From positions 1 to 39,647 of the forward strand of contig CADCCB010000029.1 of assembly GCA_902799905.1 (NCBI GenBank): a stretch of 39,647 nt of DNA, read 5' to 3'. A model generated the notes under the pieces. It ran no database searches, was not told where the DNA came from, and saw only the letters and a program-made list of their open reading frames with translations. This DNA is from an uncultured Prevotellaceae bacterium. GTDB taxonomy: Bacteria; Bacteroidota; Bacteroidia; Bacteroidales; Bacteroidaceae. Each line of letters opens with the position of its first letter. The first letter of the stretch is position 1. Positions 24,615-33,687 of this stretch are shown here, piece by piece. The position numbers were made by a program, and so were the translations under genes.

Positions 24615-25520
24615 TTACTGTCGGCTAATGGTCTTGGGGCTTTTGCGACGAATCTTGAAGTGGTTGAAGCCCTCGCCATAGACACCGATGACGGCACTCT
24701 GCGAGACAAAGGCATGGGGGTCGACCTCGTTAATCAGGCGGAAGATCATGTCGCTCTGTCGTTTGTTGGCTAGTACGAAGAGCATTTTTACTTCTTTGCC
24801 AGAGTAAAAGCCGTGGGCATCGATGACGGTGCAGCCGCGATGAGGCTCATGGTTGATGCGCTCGCCAATCTCTTCGTACTTGTCGCTAATGATGAAGAAC
24901 TGGACGGAGGAGCGCATGGAGTTGATCACCCAGTCGATGCAGAAGGCTGTGACGTAGAGCACCACATAGCCATAGAGCACACGCTCGAAGTCGCGGAGCA
25001 CCAGGTAACTGCTGCTGATGATGAAGACATCGCAGATGAGGATGACGCGCCCCAGCGAGATGTCACGATATTTGTTGACGATAGCCGCAATGATGTCGGT
25101 ACCGCCTGTAGAGCCGTTGTTGGCCAGCACCATACCCACGCCACAGCCGCAGAAGACTGCACCGATGATGGCTGCCATGAAAGGCTGGTCGGAGAGCCAG
25201 TGCTCGTGGTAGAGTTGGCTGGTCACGGTTGAGGCTACGGTCAGCGCGATGACGGCATAGACGGTCTTCACGCAGAACTTCCACCCCAGTATGCGCAGGG
25301 CGGCAACGAGTAGGATGGCGTTGATGACGAAATAGTAGATTTGCGCTGGTACGCCCGTCCCCCAGAAAAGTATAGACGACACACCGGCCACACCGCCTGT
25401 CGAGATGTTGTTAGGCAGCAGGAAGATGGTCCATCCGATGGCATAGGAAATCATGGCGATGGTAATCATCACGTAATCTTTCAACTCGTTCAGCATAAAG
25501 GCTTTTGTCGGCTTTTCCAT
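24615..25520 (-). CDS. YitT family membrane protein (DUF161 + DUF2179)
   Basis: 301 residues from ATG 25520; an earlier in-frame start at 25553 lies inside the promoter. Five to six membrane segments fill the first ~200 residues (ISYAIGWTIFLLPNNISTGGVAGVSSI is the first, with the conserved NNISTGG turn, and a second NNGSTGGTDI later). A C-terminal soluble DUF2179 domain follows (GCTVIDAHGFYSGKEVKMLFVLANKRQ). Function is unknown; transporter roles have been proposed for the family. The minus-strand -10 box is TACCTTTG at 25543-25550. The promoter abuts a heptamer array, beyond which miaB is transcribed the other way. Confidence 0.9.
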   Translation of the reverse strand: MEKPTKAFMLNELKDYVMITIAMISYAIGWTIFLLPNNISTGGVAGVSSILFWGTGVPAQIYYFVINAILLVAALRILGWKFCVKTVYAVIALTVASTVTSQLYHEHWLSDQPFMAAIIGAVFCGCGVGMVLANNGSTGGTDIIAAIVNKYRDISLGRVILICDVFIISSSYLVLRDFERVLYGYVVLYVTAFCIDWVINSMRSSVQFFIISDKYEEIGERINHEPHRGCTVIDAHGFYSGKEVKMLFVLANKRQSDMIFRLINEVDPHAFVSQSAVIGVYGEGFNHFKIRRKSPKTISRQ

Positions 25521-25542
25521 AGTCAGGATATAAATTTTGCTG

Positions 25543-25550
25543 CAAAGGTA
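25543..25550 (-). promoter_or_regulatory. -10 box of the yitT gene
   Basis: CAAAGGTA, which is TACCTTTG on the minus strand. Its -33 region falls in the GTTGAGA array and does not match TTTG. Confidence 0.6.
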
Positions 25551-25556
25551 CAAAAA

Positions 25557-25588
<32 letters not shown>

Positions 25589-25591
25589 TTT

Positions 25592-25623
25592 TTTGGTATT
25601 TTGCTCACTTATTTGTAATTTTG
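25592..25623 (+). promoter_or_regulatory. miaB promoter
   Basis: TTTG (25592-25595), 20 nt, TAATTTTG (25616-25623). The whole 32-nt element agrees with the GH95 promoter (2036-2067) at 27 positions, including a spacer GCTCACTTATT, so the spacer sequence is conserved as well as its length. Confidence 0.88.
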
Positions 25624-25644
25624 CACCCAAATACAGATAAATAG

Positions 25645-27006
25645 ATGAAGAAACTGTTTATTGAGACTTACGGATGCCAGATGAATGTGGCCGACTCAGA
25701 GGTAGTGGCTTCGGTCATGCAGATGGCTGGCTATGTGACCTGCGAGAGTGTCGATGAGGCCGATGCCGTCTTCTTGAATACCTGTTCGGTGCGCGATAAT
25801 GCCGAACAGAAAATTTACCACCGCTTGGAGGCCCTGAATGCACTGCGCAAGCAAAGGGAAAAGGCCAACAGCCAACAGCCAACGGCCAATAGCCTCATCA
25901 TTGGCGTGTTGGGCTGTATGGCCGAACGGGTGAAAGACGAGTTGCTGAACCGCTATGGCGCCGACCTGGTGGCGGGACCCGATGCCTATCTGAGCCTACC
26001 CGACCTGGTGGCTCAGGCAGAGACAGGCCACAAGGCCATCAACATAGAACTGTCAACCTCAGAGACTTACCGCGACGTGGTGCCTCAGCGCATCGGTCTG
26101 GGCCATAAGATTGGCGGCTTCGTGAGCATCATGCGGGGTTGCAACAACTTCTGCCATTACTGCATCGTGCCCTATACCCGAGGCAGGGAGCGCAGCCGCG
26201 ATGTGGAGAGCATCCTGCGTGAGGTGCGCGACTTGCGTGACCGAGGCTTCAAGGAGGTGACGCTCCTGGGGCAGAATGTGAATTCTTATTTTTATAGAGG
26301 TGAGAGGAGAGAGGAGAGAGGAGAGATCCTGTTCCCGGATTTGCTGAGGGCTGTGGCACTTGAGGCACCTGATATGCGAATCCGCTTCACGACGAGCCAC
26401 CCCAAGGACATGAGCGACGATACACTGAGGGTCATTGCCGAGATGCCGAATGTGTGCAAGCATATCCACCTGCCGGTACAAAGCGGCTCCGACCGTATCT
26501 TGAAATTGATGAACCGTAAGTACACGCGTGAGTGGTATCTGGACCGCGTGGCCGCTATTCGTCGTATCATACCCGACTGCGGCTTGTCAACGGACATCTT
26601 CGTAGGCTATCACGATGAGACGGAGGAAGACCATCAACTCTCGCTGAGTCTGATGCGGGAGGTTGGCTACGACTCTGCCTTTATGTTCAAGTACTCCGAA
26701 CGGCCGGGCACTTACGCCTCAAAGCACCTGCCCGACAACGTGCCCGAGGAGGAGAAGATACGTCGCCTGAACGAACTCATCGCTTTGCAGACGGAAATTT
26801 CTGCCCAGCAGAACAAGAAAGACGAGGGACGTGAGTTCAATGTGCTGGTGGAGGGCTTCTCGAAACGCTCGCGCAGTCAACTGTGCGGAAGAACGGAACA
26901 GAACAAGATGGTGGTGTTCGACAAGGGCTGTCACCATATCGGCGAGACGGTGCGTGTGAGAATCACCGGTTCAACCAGTGCAACATTATTAGGAGAAGAA
27001 GCATGA
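25645..27006 (+). CDS. miaB: tRNA-2-methylthio-N6-dimethylallyladenosine synthase
   Basis: 453 residues. MiaB adds a methylthio group to A37 of tRNAs reading UNN codons. The N-terminal domain holds the auxiliary cluster cysteines C11, C47 and C91; the radical SAM motif is C166-NNF-C170-HY-C173; a TRAM domain ends the protein. Two heptamer arrays lie in frame: one encodes residues ~73-84 (KANSQQPTANSL) just before C91, the other ~217-228 (RGERREERGEIL) within the radical SAM domain. All catalytic residues remain. The stop overlaps the start of the ABC exporter gene (ATGA), so the two are coupled. Confidence 0.96.
   Translation: MKKLFIETYGCQMNVADSEVVASVMQMAGYVTCESVDEADAVFLNTCSVRDNAEQKIYHRLEALNALRKQREKANSQQPTANSLIIGVLGCMAERVKDELLNRYGADLVAGPDAYLSLPDLVAQAETGHKAINIELSTSETYRDVVPQRIGLGHKIGGFVSIMRGCNNFCHYCIVPYTRGRERSRDVESILREVRDLRDRGFKEVTLLGQNVNSYFYRGERREERGEILFPDLLRAVALEAPDMRIRFTTSHPKDMSDDTLRVIAEMPNVCKHIHLPVQSGSDRILKLMNRKYTREWYLDRVAAIRRIIPDCGLSTDIFVGYHDETEEDHQLSLSLMREVGYDSAFMFKYSERPGTYASKHLPDNVPEEEKIRRLNELIALQTEISAQQNKKDEGREFNVLVEGFSKRSRSQLCGRTEQNKMVVFDKGCHHIGETVRVRITGSTSATLLGEEA
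25863..25897. repeat. In-frame heptamer array 1 in miaB
   Basis: GGCCAAC, AGCCAAC, AGCCAAC, GGCCAAT, AGCCTCA. It encodes an Asn/Gln/Ser/Pro-rich loop between two conserved motifs. Confidence 0.85.
26294..26328. repeat. In-frame heptamer array 2 in miaB
   Basis: ATAGAGG, TGAGAGG, AGAGAGG, AGAGAGG, AGAGATC. It encodes a highly charged Arg/Glu loop in the radical SAM domain. Confidence 0.85.
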
Positions 27007-28859
27007 GAGAATTCCTGCAAATGGTAAGGCGCTTCGTGTGGCCTTATAAGAAATATGTCTGGTTGTCGGTACTGTTCAACCTGCTGTCAGCCCTGTTGAA
27101 CATCTTTTCGTTTGCCGCGCTGATACCTATCCTTCAGATATTGTTCAAAACAGGCGAAGCCGTTCAGGTGACCACGCTGATGGACTGGGGTAGCGGCAGT
27201 ATGAAAGACGTGGCACTGAACAACCTCTACTACTACATCAACAACTTCATCGCCAATGAGGGCGAGACCACCACGCTGCTGGTCATCGGCATTTTCCTGA
27301 TTGTGACCACGCTGATGAAGGTGGCCACCTATTTCTTGGCTTCGTCGAGTGTGATACCCATCCGAACGGGAATCACCCGCGACATACGCAACCAGGTGTA
27401 CGAAAAGATCACGCAACTGCCCCTGGGCTTCTTCACTGAGGAGCGTAAGGGTGACATCATTGCCCGCATGACAGGCGACGTGCAGGAGGTGGAGAACAGC
27501 ATCATGTCATCGCTCGACTCGATGTTCAAGAACCCCATACTGATCATCTCCTATTTCACCACGCTGGTGGTCATCTCCTGGCAACTGACCCTCTTCTCGG
27601 TGATCATTATACCCCTCATAGGCTGGTTCATGGGATGGGTGGGGCGTCGGCTGAAAGCACAGAGCATCAAGGCACAGGCCCTGTGGAGCGATACGATGAG
27701 CGTGGTGGATGAGACTCTGGGCGGACTGCGTATCATCAAGGCCTTCTGTGCCGAGGGTAAGATGCGGAAGAAGTTCAGCGACATCAACAACACCTACCGC
27801 CATGATATCATGTGGGTGAATATCCGGCAGAACCTGGCCCACCCGCTGAGTGAGTTCCTCGGAACGTGCATGATAGTCATCGTGCTGTGGGCGGGCGGCA
27901 TACTCGTGCTCAACTACGACTCCCTCTCAGGTCCTACCTTTATATATTATATGGTGATACTTTACAGTATCATCAACCCCCTGAAGGAGATCTCGCGAGC
28001 AGGCTATGCCGTACCGAAAGGTCTGGCATCGATGGAGCGTGTGGATATGATCCTGAAAGCAGAAAATACCATCAAGGAGGTGGCACATCCACAACGAATT
28101 TCTTCGTTCGAGCACCAGATAGAGTTCCGCCACGTCAGTTTCCGCTATGGAGAGACTTGGGTGCTGAAAGATGTTAACCTCGTCATACCAAAAGGCAAGA
28201 CCATCGCCATCGTGGGGCAGTCGGGCTCTGGCAAGTCGACGCTTGTGGACCTCATCCCCCGCTACTACGATGTGCAGGAGGGTGAGGTGCTCATCGACGG
28301 CATCAACGTGAAGGATCTGGGCATCCATGACCTGCGACAACTGATAGGCAACGTGAACCAGGAGGCCATTCTCTTCAATGATTCTTTCCGTAACAACATC
28401 TCTTTTGGTGTTTCGGATAATCAGGAAAAGCCTGAATCGCCCGAACAACTGCAGAAGCGCATCGAGGAGGCCGCCCGCATCGCCAATGCCTACGACTTCA
28501 TTACCCAGAGTGAGCAAGGCTTTGATACTAATATCGGTGATCGTGGCGGTCGACTTTCTGGTGGACAGCGCCAGCGTGTCAGCATAGCCCGGGCCATATT
28601 GAAGAACCCGCCCATCCTGATTCTCGACGAGGCCACTTCAGCCCTCGACACCGAGAGTGAGCGACTGGTGCAGGATGCCTTGGAACGTCTGATGAAGACA
28701 CGCACTACCGTTGCCATCGCACACCGTCTGTCGACCATCAAGAATGCCGACGAGATATGTGTGCTTCATGAGGGGCGTATCGTGGAGCGTGGTACCCACG
28801 AAGAATTGCTTGCTTTCGACGGTTACTATAAGAAACTGAACGAGATGCAGAAGGTTTGA
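27003..28859 (+). CDS. MsbA-like ABC exporter (fused membrane and ATPase domains)
   Basis: 618 residues from ATG 27003, where ATGA overlaps the miaB stop; a longer ORF from 26883 would overlap miaB by 124 nt and is rejected. Six membrane helices lie in the first ~330 residues, then a nucleotide-binding domain: Walker A GQSGSGKST (405-413), signature LSGGQRQR (518-525), Walker B ILILDE with D542/E543, and the switch His in AIAHRLS. It probably works as a homodimer flipping lipid A-linked or other lipids across the inner membrane. The next genes handle envelope glycerol-phosphate-type transfer, lipid acylation and glycosylation, which supports an LPS-related role. A heptamer array covers its stop codon. 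Confidence 0.92.
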   Translation: MREFLQMVRRFVWPYKKYVWLSVLFNLLSALLNIFSFAALIPILQILFKTGEAVQVTTLMDWGSGSMKDVALNNLYYYINNFIANEGETTTLLVIGIFLIVTTLMKVATYFLASSSVIPIRTGITRDIRNQVYEKITQLPLGFFTEERKGDIIARMTGDVQEVENSIMSSLDSMFKNPILIISYFTTLVVISWQLTLFSVIIIPLIGWFMGWVGRRLKAQSIKAQALWSDTMSVVDETLGGLRIIKAFCAEGKMRKKFSDINNTYRHDIMWVNIRQNLAHPLSEFLGTCMIVIVLWAGGILVLNYDSLSGPTFIYYMVILYSIINPLKEISRAGYAVPKGLASMERVDMILKAENTIKEVAHPQRISSFEHQIEFRHVSFRYGETWVLKDVNLVIPKGKTIAIVGQSGSGKSTLVDLIPRYYDVQEGEVLIDGINVKDLGIHDLRQLIGNVNQEAILFNDSFRNNISFGVSDNQEKPESPEQLQKRIEEAARIANAYDFITQSEQGFDTNIGDRGGRLSGGQRQRVSIARAILKNPPILILDEATSALDTESERLVQDALERLMKTRTTVAIAHRLSTIKNADEICVLHEGRIVERGTHEELLAFDGYYKKLNEMQKV

Positions 28860-28887
28860 GGTTTGAGATTTGATGTTAGAGAATTGA
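28853..28887. repeat. Heptamer array spanning a stop and the next start
   Basis: GGTTTGA, GGTTTGA, GATTTGA, TGTTAGA, GAATTGA. The exporter stop TGA is in unit 1, the likely TTG start of the next gene in unit 2, and a second possible TTG in unit 5. Confidence 0.88.
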
Positions 28888-30713
28888 AAAGTAGGGTCTC
28901 TTTTCTGCTAAAGTCGTATGTGCTGACGGTGCTGGTCTTTTTGGCCGCCAAGATAGCCTTTATGTTCTTCTGCCGCGAGGGACACGACTTCGGTATGGGT
29001 GACGTGTGGGATGTCATCACCCACGGCCTATCGCTCGACCTCTCCACGGCCCTCTATGTGGTGAGCGTGCCTCTCCTGCTGACCATCGTCAATGTGTGGT
29101 GGCAGAACGAGAGGGTGTTCCGTTGGATTATGCTTGCTTTCTTCGGTTTCATCGCGTTGACCTTCTCGCTGGCCTTCGTTTCCGACACTAGTCTCTACCC
29201 GTTTTGGGGATTCAAACTCGATGCCTCTTGTCTGCAGTATCTGGAGACACCTACTGAGGCTATGGCCAGTGTGACTACGGGCTATCTGGTCGTTCGTTTC
29301 GTGGCTTTTATCGTCATCACGGCACTCATCTTCCTGGGCTATAGGGCCATCGTCAGGAGCAGGTGTGTCGAACAGCAACGTCTGTCTGTACTGAAAAGGA
29401 TAGCCGAGACCGTCTGCTACGTTGTGGCCATTCCGCTGATTGTGATAGGCATACGTGGCGGACTGAGCGAGTCGACCACCAATATCGGACAGGTGTACTT
29501 CTCGCAGAATCAGTTTCTGAACCACGCGGCCGTCAATCCTGTCTTTTCGTTCCTTGCTTCGTTTGAGAAGACAGCCACCAACAATACCATCTACCACTTC
29601 ATGGACGAGACGGAATGTCGGCAAATCATAGACAGTCTATACAACACGGAGAGTACTGACATCGACACGCTGCTGACTACCCAGAAGCCAAATATCATCA
29701 TCATTCTGCTGGAGGGATGTGGTGGTGAGTTCACAGAGATAGGAGGCAGGAATGATATTACCCCCAATCTGAATGCGCTGGCCCGTGAGGGTGTTTATTT
29801 CACCAACTGCTATGGCAATACGTGGCGCACCGACCGAGGCACCGTATGTGCCTGGAGTGGCTATCCGTCGTTCCCAACGATGTCGGTCATGAAGATGCCG
29901 GCCAAGTCGCGCACCCTGCCTAATATCGCCAAAACGCTCGTTGAGACCCACGGCTACAACACCTATTATCTCTATGGCGGTGACATCAACTTCACCAACA
30001 TGCGTAGTTACCTGGTGGGTGGAGGCTTTGAGACACTGAAATGGAAACAGGACTATACCGCCGAAGAACAGGAGACCTCGCAATGGGGCGTGTGCGACGG
30101 TATCACCTTCGAGAGCCTCTACGACATGGCCACAACGGCACAGGAACCTTTTGTTATCGGCTATTCCACCTTGTCGAGCCACCAGCCTTGGGACGTGCCC
30201 ATACAGCATTTCGATGACGAGGTTCTCAATGCCTTCTACTATCTGGATGACTGTCTGGGACGTTTCGTGGAACGCTTTCGTCAGAGTGATCGCTGGCAGA
30301 ATACCCTGCTTGTGCTGTTGCCTGACCACGGCATTCCATATAATGAGATCATCGAGAGTCATCCATTATTGAACCATATCCCGATGATCTGGATTGGCGG
30401 TGTCGTCAAGGAACCACGTCGCATCAGTCAGGTGTGCAACCAAACGGACCTACCAGCCACGCTGCTGGGACAACTTGGCATCAATCACGACGAATATACG
30501 TTCAGTCGCGATGTGCTGAGCAGTACCTATACACAGCCATTCGCCATCAACACCTTCGACGATGGCTATTCCGTGTACGACAGCATCACCTTCGTCAACT
30601 ACGATTTCATCGGCAATATGGTCGTAACAGGGCAGGGTGCCAATCAGGAGGAATTGATGAAGAGGGCAAGGGCCGTTTTGCAGGTAGCGTCGGAGGACTT
30701 GGATAAAAGGTGA
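28863..30713 (+). CDS. LtaS-type sulfatase-fold transferase (Thr nucleophile)
   Basis: 616 residues. No ATG is usable: the frame opens with TTG 28863 (or TTG 28884), both inside a heptamer array 3 nt after the exporter stop, so the start is unusual. Five membrane segments lie in residues ~15-200, then an extracytoplasmic alkaline-phosphatase-like domain. Metal and catalytic residues: E284 (LLEGCGGE), T323 (TWRTDRG), D488/H489 (LLPDHG). Relatives transfer glycerol-phosphate or phosphoethanolamine from phospholipids to glycans or lipids. Beside an exporter and LPS-type glycosyltransferases, decoration of an envelope glycan is likely; the head group is not determined. It overlaps or nearly touches its paralogue. 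Confidence 0.88.
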   Translation: MRFDVRELKSRVSFLLKSYVLTVLVFLAAKIAFMFFCREGHDFGMGDVWDVITHGLSLDLSTALYVVSVPLLLTIVNVWWQNERVFRWIMLAFFGFIALTFSLAFVSDTSLYPFWGFKLDASCLQYLETPTEAMASVTTGYLVVRFVAFIVITALIFLGYRAIVRSRCVEQQRLSVLKRIAETVCYVVAIPLIVIGIRGGLSESTTNIGQVYFSQNQFLNHAAVNPVFSFLASFEKTATNNTIYHFMDETECRQIIDSLYNTESTDIDTLLTTQKPNIIIILLEGCGGEFTEIGGRNDITPNLNALAREGVYFTNCYGNTWRTDRGTVCAWSGYPSFPTMSVMKMPAKSRTLPNIAKTLVETHGYNTYYLYGGDINFTNMRSYLVGGGFETLKWKQDYTAEEQETSQWGVCDGITFESLYDMATTAQEPFVIGYSTLSSHQPWDVPIQHFDDEVLNAFYYLDDCLGRFVERFRQSDRWQNTLLVLLPDHGIPYNEIIESHPLLNHIPMIWIGGVVKEPRRISQVCNQTDLPATLLGQLGINHDEYTFSRDVLSSTYTQPFAINTFDDGYSVYDSITFVNYDFIGNMVVTGQGANQEELMKRARAVLQVASEDLDKR

Positions 30714-30736
30714 TAAAGGATATAAAAGTCGTGCTC

Positions 30737-32692
30737 ATGAAGAATATCTGTCGTTCCGTGTTTGCTCCTGCTGCCGCTTTGTTGTGGAACTTGCTGCTGG
30801 TCTATCTGGTCTACCAGATGGCACGGTTGGAGTACTATCTGGAAAACGTCAGTTACTTCAACTACACCTTTGACATGTTTGTCGGAGGCCTGCTGTTCGA
30901 CACGTCTGCTATCCTCTATACGAATGCGCTCTATATCGTGATGATGCTCTTCCCCCTGCATTGGAAGGAGACAGACATCTACCACAGTATTTGTAAATGG
31001 CTCTTTCTGACGGTCAATGGCCTGACCCTCATGCTCAACCTGTCTGACTCAGTCTATTTCCAGTACACCATGCGGCGTACGACGACCACCGTCTTCCGAG
31101 AGTTTTCCAACGAGAGCAATTTGGGCAGTATTTTCGCCACAGAATTGCTCAGCCACTGGTATCTGGTGCTGTTGTTTGTTGTGCTGATGCTGGCCTTGTG
31201 GCGATTCTATGCCAAACCACAACTGATAGTCAACAAGATAAGCCATTGGTGGCAGTATGACGCAGCATGCTTGCTGGCGTTATTGGTTGTAGTCCCGCTC
31301 TGTGTGGCAGGTATGCGTGGGGGATTTACGACTGCCGTGCGTCCCATTACCATCAGCAATGCCAACCAGTATGCGGAGCGTCCCGTCGATGCCGCCCTAG
31401 TGCTCAATACACCGTTCGCTCTCATCCGCACCCTTGGCAAGGATGTCTTCACCATCCCCCGCTACTTCGGCAGTGAGGATGAGATGGCCGCCATCTACAC
31501 CCCCATCCACCATCCTAGTCCTACTAGTTCTTCTAGTAACCCTAGTATGACTAGTGATACTAGTTTAACTAGGAAGAATATCGTCATCCTCATTGTGGAG
31601 AGTTTTGGCCGCGAGTATATAGGAGCCCTCAACAAGGACTTGGACAACGGCACTTACAAGGGCTATACGCCTCATGTCGACTCTTTGATTGCCAAGAGCA
31701 CCACCTTCAAATATAGTTATTGTAACGGGCGCAAGAGCATCGACGGCATGCCCAGCATCCTGTCGAGCATCCCCATGTTCGTGGAACCTTTCATCCTGAC
31801 ACCAGCATCCATGAACGATTTCACCGGATTGGCTGGCATCCTGTCGGCAGAAGGCTATGAGACGGCTTTCTTCCATGGTGCGCAGAACGGTTCGATGGGC
31901 TTTCAGGCTTTTGCCAACAAAACGGGCTTTCAGCACTACTATGGACGAACGGAATATGAGGCGGCACACGGCACTGACGATTTCGATGGTACATGGGCCA
32001 TCTGGGACGAGCCCTTCCTGCAGTACTATGCCGAGGAGATGTCGCGGATGCAGCAGCCCTTCATGACGGCCGTCTTCACCGCCTCCAGCCATCATCCCTT
32101 CGTGGTGCCAGAACAGTATAAAGAGCAATATCCAGAGGAACACCTCCAGATACAGAAATGTATCCGCTATACCGATATGGCCATTGGCCGTTTCTTCCAG
32201 GCGGCCAGCCGCCAGTCTTGGTACGACAATACTATCTTCGTGCTGACCAGTGATCACACCAACATGAGTGACCATGCCGAATACCAGACCGATCTAGGTG
32301 GATTCTGCTCGCCCATCATTATCTTCGATCCCTCTCATCCTGTTGGCGAGGTGCAGGACAAGATAGCCCAGCAGATAGACATCATGCCCACCATCCTGGG
32401 GATGCTGGGCTATGACAAGACATTCTTTGGATTTGGTATTGACATACTGAATACGCCAAAGGAAGAGACGTGGGCTGTCAACTATATGAACGGCATCTAT
32501 CAGTATGTCAAAGGTGACTATGTGTTACAGTTCGACGGCCAGCGCACCCGTGCCGTCTATGCCCTTTCCGACTCTCTCATGCAGCACAATCTTTTGAATG
32601 ATGATTCTCAAATTCAAAAGTCAGAGCGCGAATTGAAGGCCATCATCCAGCAGTATATGGAGCGTATGCGACAAGACCGCCTCAAGCCCTAG
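30737..32692 (+). CDS. LtaS-type sulfatase-fold transferase (Ser nucleophile)
   Basis: 651 residues from ATG 30737. GTG 30710, whose GTGA overlaps the upstream stop, and GTG 30731 are alternatives. It has five membrane segments in the first ~200 residues, then a sulfatase-fold domain with E288 (VESFGRE), S334 (GRKSIDG) and D506/H507 (TSDHTN). The nucleophile is Ser where the neighbour has Thr, so the two are diverged paralogues and probably differ in acceptor or donor. A 9-nt repeat array encodes a Ser/Thr/Pro-rich linker just before the catalytic domain. Its stop TAG overlaps the stop of the convergent acyltransferase gene. Confidence 0.88.
   Translation: MKNICRSVFAPAAALLWNLLLVYLVYQMARLEYYLENVSYFNYTFDMFVGGLLFDTSAILYTNALYIVMMLFPLHWKETDIYHSICKWLFLTVNGLTLMLNLSDSVYFQYTMRRTTTTVFREFSNESNLGSIFATELLSHWYLVLLFVVLMLALWRFYAKPQLIVNKISHWWQYDAACLLALLVVVPLCVAGMRGGFTTAVRPITISNANQYAERPVDAALVLNTPFALIRTLGKDVFTIPRYFGSEDEMAAIYTPIHHPSPTSSSSNPSMTSDTSLTRKNIVILIVESFGREYIGALNKDLDNGTYKGYTPHVDSLIAKSTTFKYSYCNGRKSIDGMPSILSSIPMFVEPFILTPASMNDFTGLAGILSAEGYETAFFHGAQNGSMGFQAFANKTGFQHYYGRTEYEAAHGTDDFDGTWAIWDEPFLQYYAEEMSRMQQPFMTAVFTASSHHPFVVPEQYKEQYPEEHLQIQKCIRYTDMAIGRFFQAASRQSWYDNTIFVLTSDHTNMSDHAEYQTDLGGFCSPIIIFDPSHPVGEVQDKIAQQIDIMPTILGMLGYDKTFFGFGIDILNTPKEETWAVNYMNGIYQYVKGDYVLQFDGQRTRAVYALSDSLMQHNLLNDDSQIQKSERELKAIIQQYMERMRQDRLKP
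31515..31572. repeat. Nonamer array with invariant CTAGT core
   Basis: CTAG occurs seven times at exact 9-nt intervals (31515, 31524, 31533, 31542, 31551, 31560, 31569). The first six continue CTAGT followed by four freely varying bases (CCTA, TCTT, AACC, ATGA, GATA, TTAA). Nine nt is three codons, so frame is kept and Thr-Ser or Pro-Ser pairs recur. Confidence 0.95.
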
Positions 32693-33666
32693 CCTTCTTT
32701 AATCTCTTCGCCCTTTTTTATCACTTTCCCGTCAACAACTTCGTAGAGGCGGTTGAACTCTTCGCGCGTACGGCTCCAGCGTTTGTGGCTCCACAGCCAG
32801 TATCCGGGGTGGCGTCGGATATTATTTTCGAGCATCTGATAATAGATATCGGTGAGTTCAAACTCACGCATCTTCTTGGGCTCACGGGTGATTAATATGA
32901 ATTCGCCTTCGTAGTAGCCTCTATCCTCGCGGCAGATTTTGAGATAGAAAGCGGCATGGTTCATCTTGTGCAGGATGCGGTCGGTGCCCGTGAGCACGGG
33001 GGTATCGTGGTTCAGGAAGTTCACCCAGTGGTGAATATTGGTCCAGTAGGGCTTCTGGTCGGCCAGATAGCCCACGACGACGGGTTGCTTCTCCTGTTGG
33101 CACTTCAGCAGGAAGCGCAGGGTCTCCTGCATGGGGATATTGACGGAGCCGTGACGCCCACGCAAGCGGGTAAAGAGACGGTCGGTGACGAGGTTCTCCA
33201 GCGGATGGTACACCTGTCCACATTGTCCCTTGGGTGAGATCCAAAGTTGCAACGAACTGACCCACTCCCAGTTGCAGTAGTGTCCCATATAGATGGCGCA
33301 CGACTGTCCTTCCTCAATACATTGGTTCAGTTGCTCCACACCCTTGAAGACCATTCTTTTCTTCAGGTTCTTTTCGCTGATAGTCATCAATTTCAACGAT
33401 TCCACCACATAGTCGCAGAGGAAATGATAGAAATCGCGCTCTATATATAGCATTTCATCATCCGGCATGTTAGGGAACGATGAGACCAGGTTCTCATGTA
33501 CCACGCGTTTCCGATAGCCCACTACGTAGTAGACGAAGAAATACATAATGTCGCTCAGGATATAGAGCACCCGGAATGGCAGCAATGAGATGACATACCA
33601 CACGCCCAACACGATGTAGTATGCAATACTCTTCAATGTTCTGTATCGTTCCTTGTTATAACCCAT
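32689..33666 (-). CDS. LpxL/HtrB-like lysophospholipid acyltransferase
   Basis: 325 residues from ATG 33666; the upstream TTG at 33678 is not needed. One N-terminal membrane segment (~12-48) is followed by the acyltransferase motif H129-YCNW-E134 (HX4E) and NIPMQETL. Members add a fatty acyl chain to lipid A precursors or other lipids at the inner membrane face. In a cluster with an MsbA-like exporter and LPS-type glycosyltransferases, lipid A late acylation is the best guess. It is downstream of and probably co-transcribed with the GT32-like gene. It converges on an LtaS-type gene, sharing CTAG (32689-32692) as the stop for both strands. Confidence 0.9.
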   Translation of the reverse strand: MGYNKERYRTLKSIAYYIVLGVWYVISLLPFRVLYILSDIMYFFVYYVVGYRKRVVHENLVSSFPNMPDDEMLYIERDFYHFLCDYVVESLKLMTISEKNLKKRMVFKGVEQLNQCIEEGQSCAIYMGHYCNWEWVSSLQLWISPKGQCGQVYHPLENLVTDRLFTRLRGRHGSVNIPMQETLRFLLKCQQEKQPVVVGYLADQKPYWTNIHHWVNFLNHDTPVLTGTDRILHKMNHAAFYLKICREDRGYYEGEFILITREPKKMREFELTDIYYQMLENNIRRHPGYWLWSHKRWSRTREEFNRLYEVVDGKVIKKGEEIKEG

Positions 33667-33687
33667 TAATAATGACAAATTATGAAT
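33664..33687. repeat. Heptamers at the GT32-acyltransferase junction
   Basis: On the minus strand ATTCATA, ATTTGTC, ATTATTA and then ATG. The array covers the last codons of the glycosyltransferase and ends at the acyltransferase start. Confidence 0.55.

Noticed and set aside
26883-27002. N-terminal extension of the ABC exporter into miaB
   Set aside because: It would overlap miaB by 124 nt and lacks homology-like content; ATG 27003 coupled through ATGA fits the family start.
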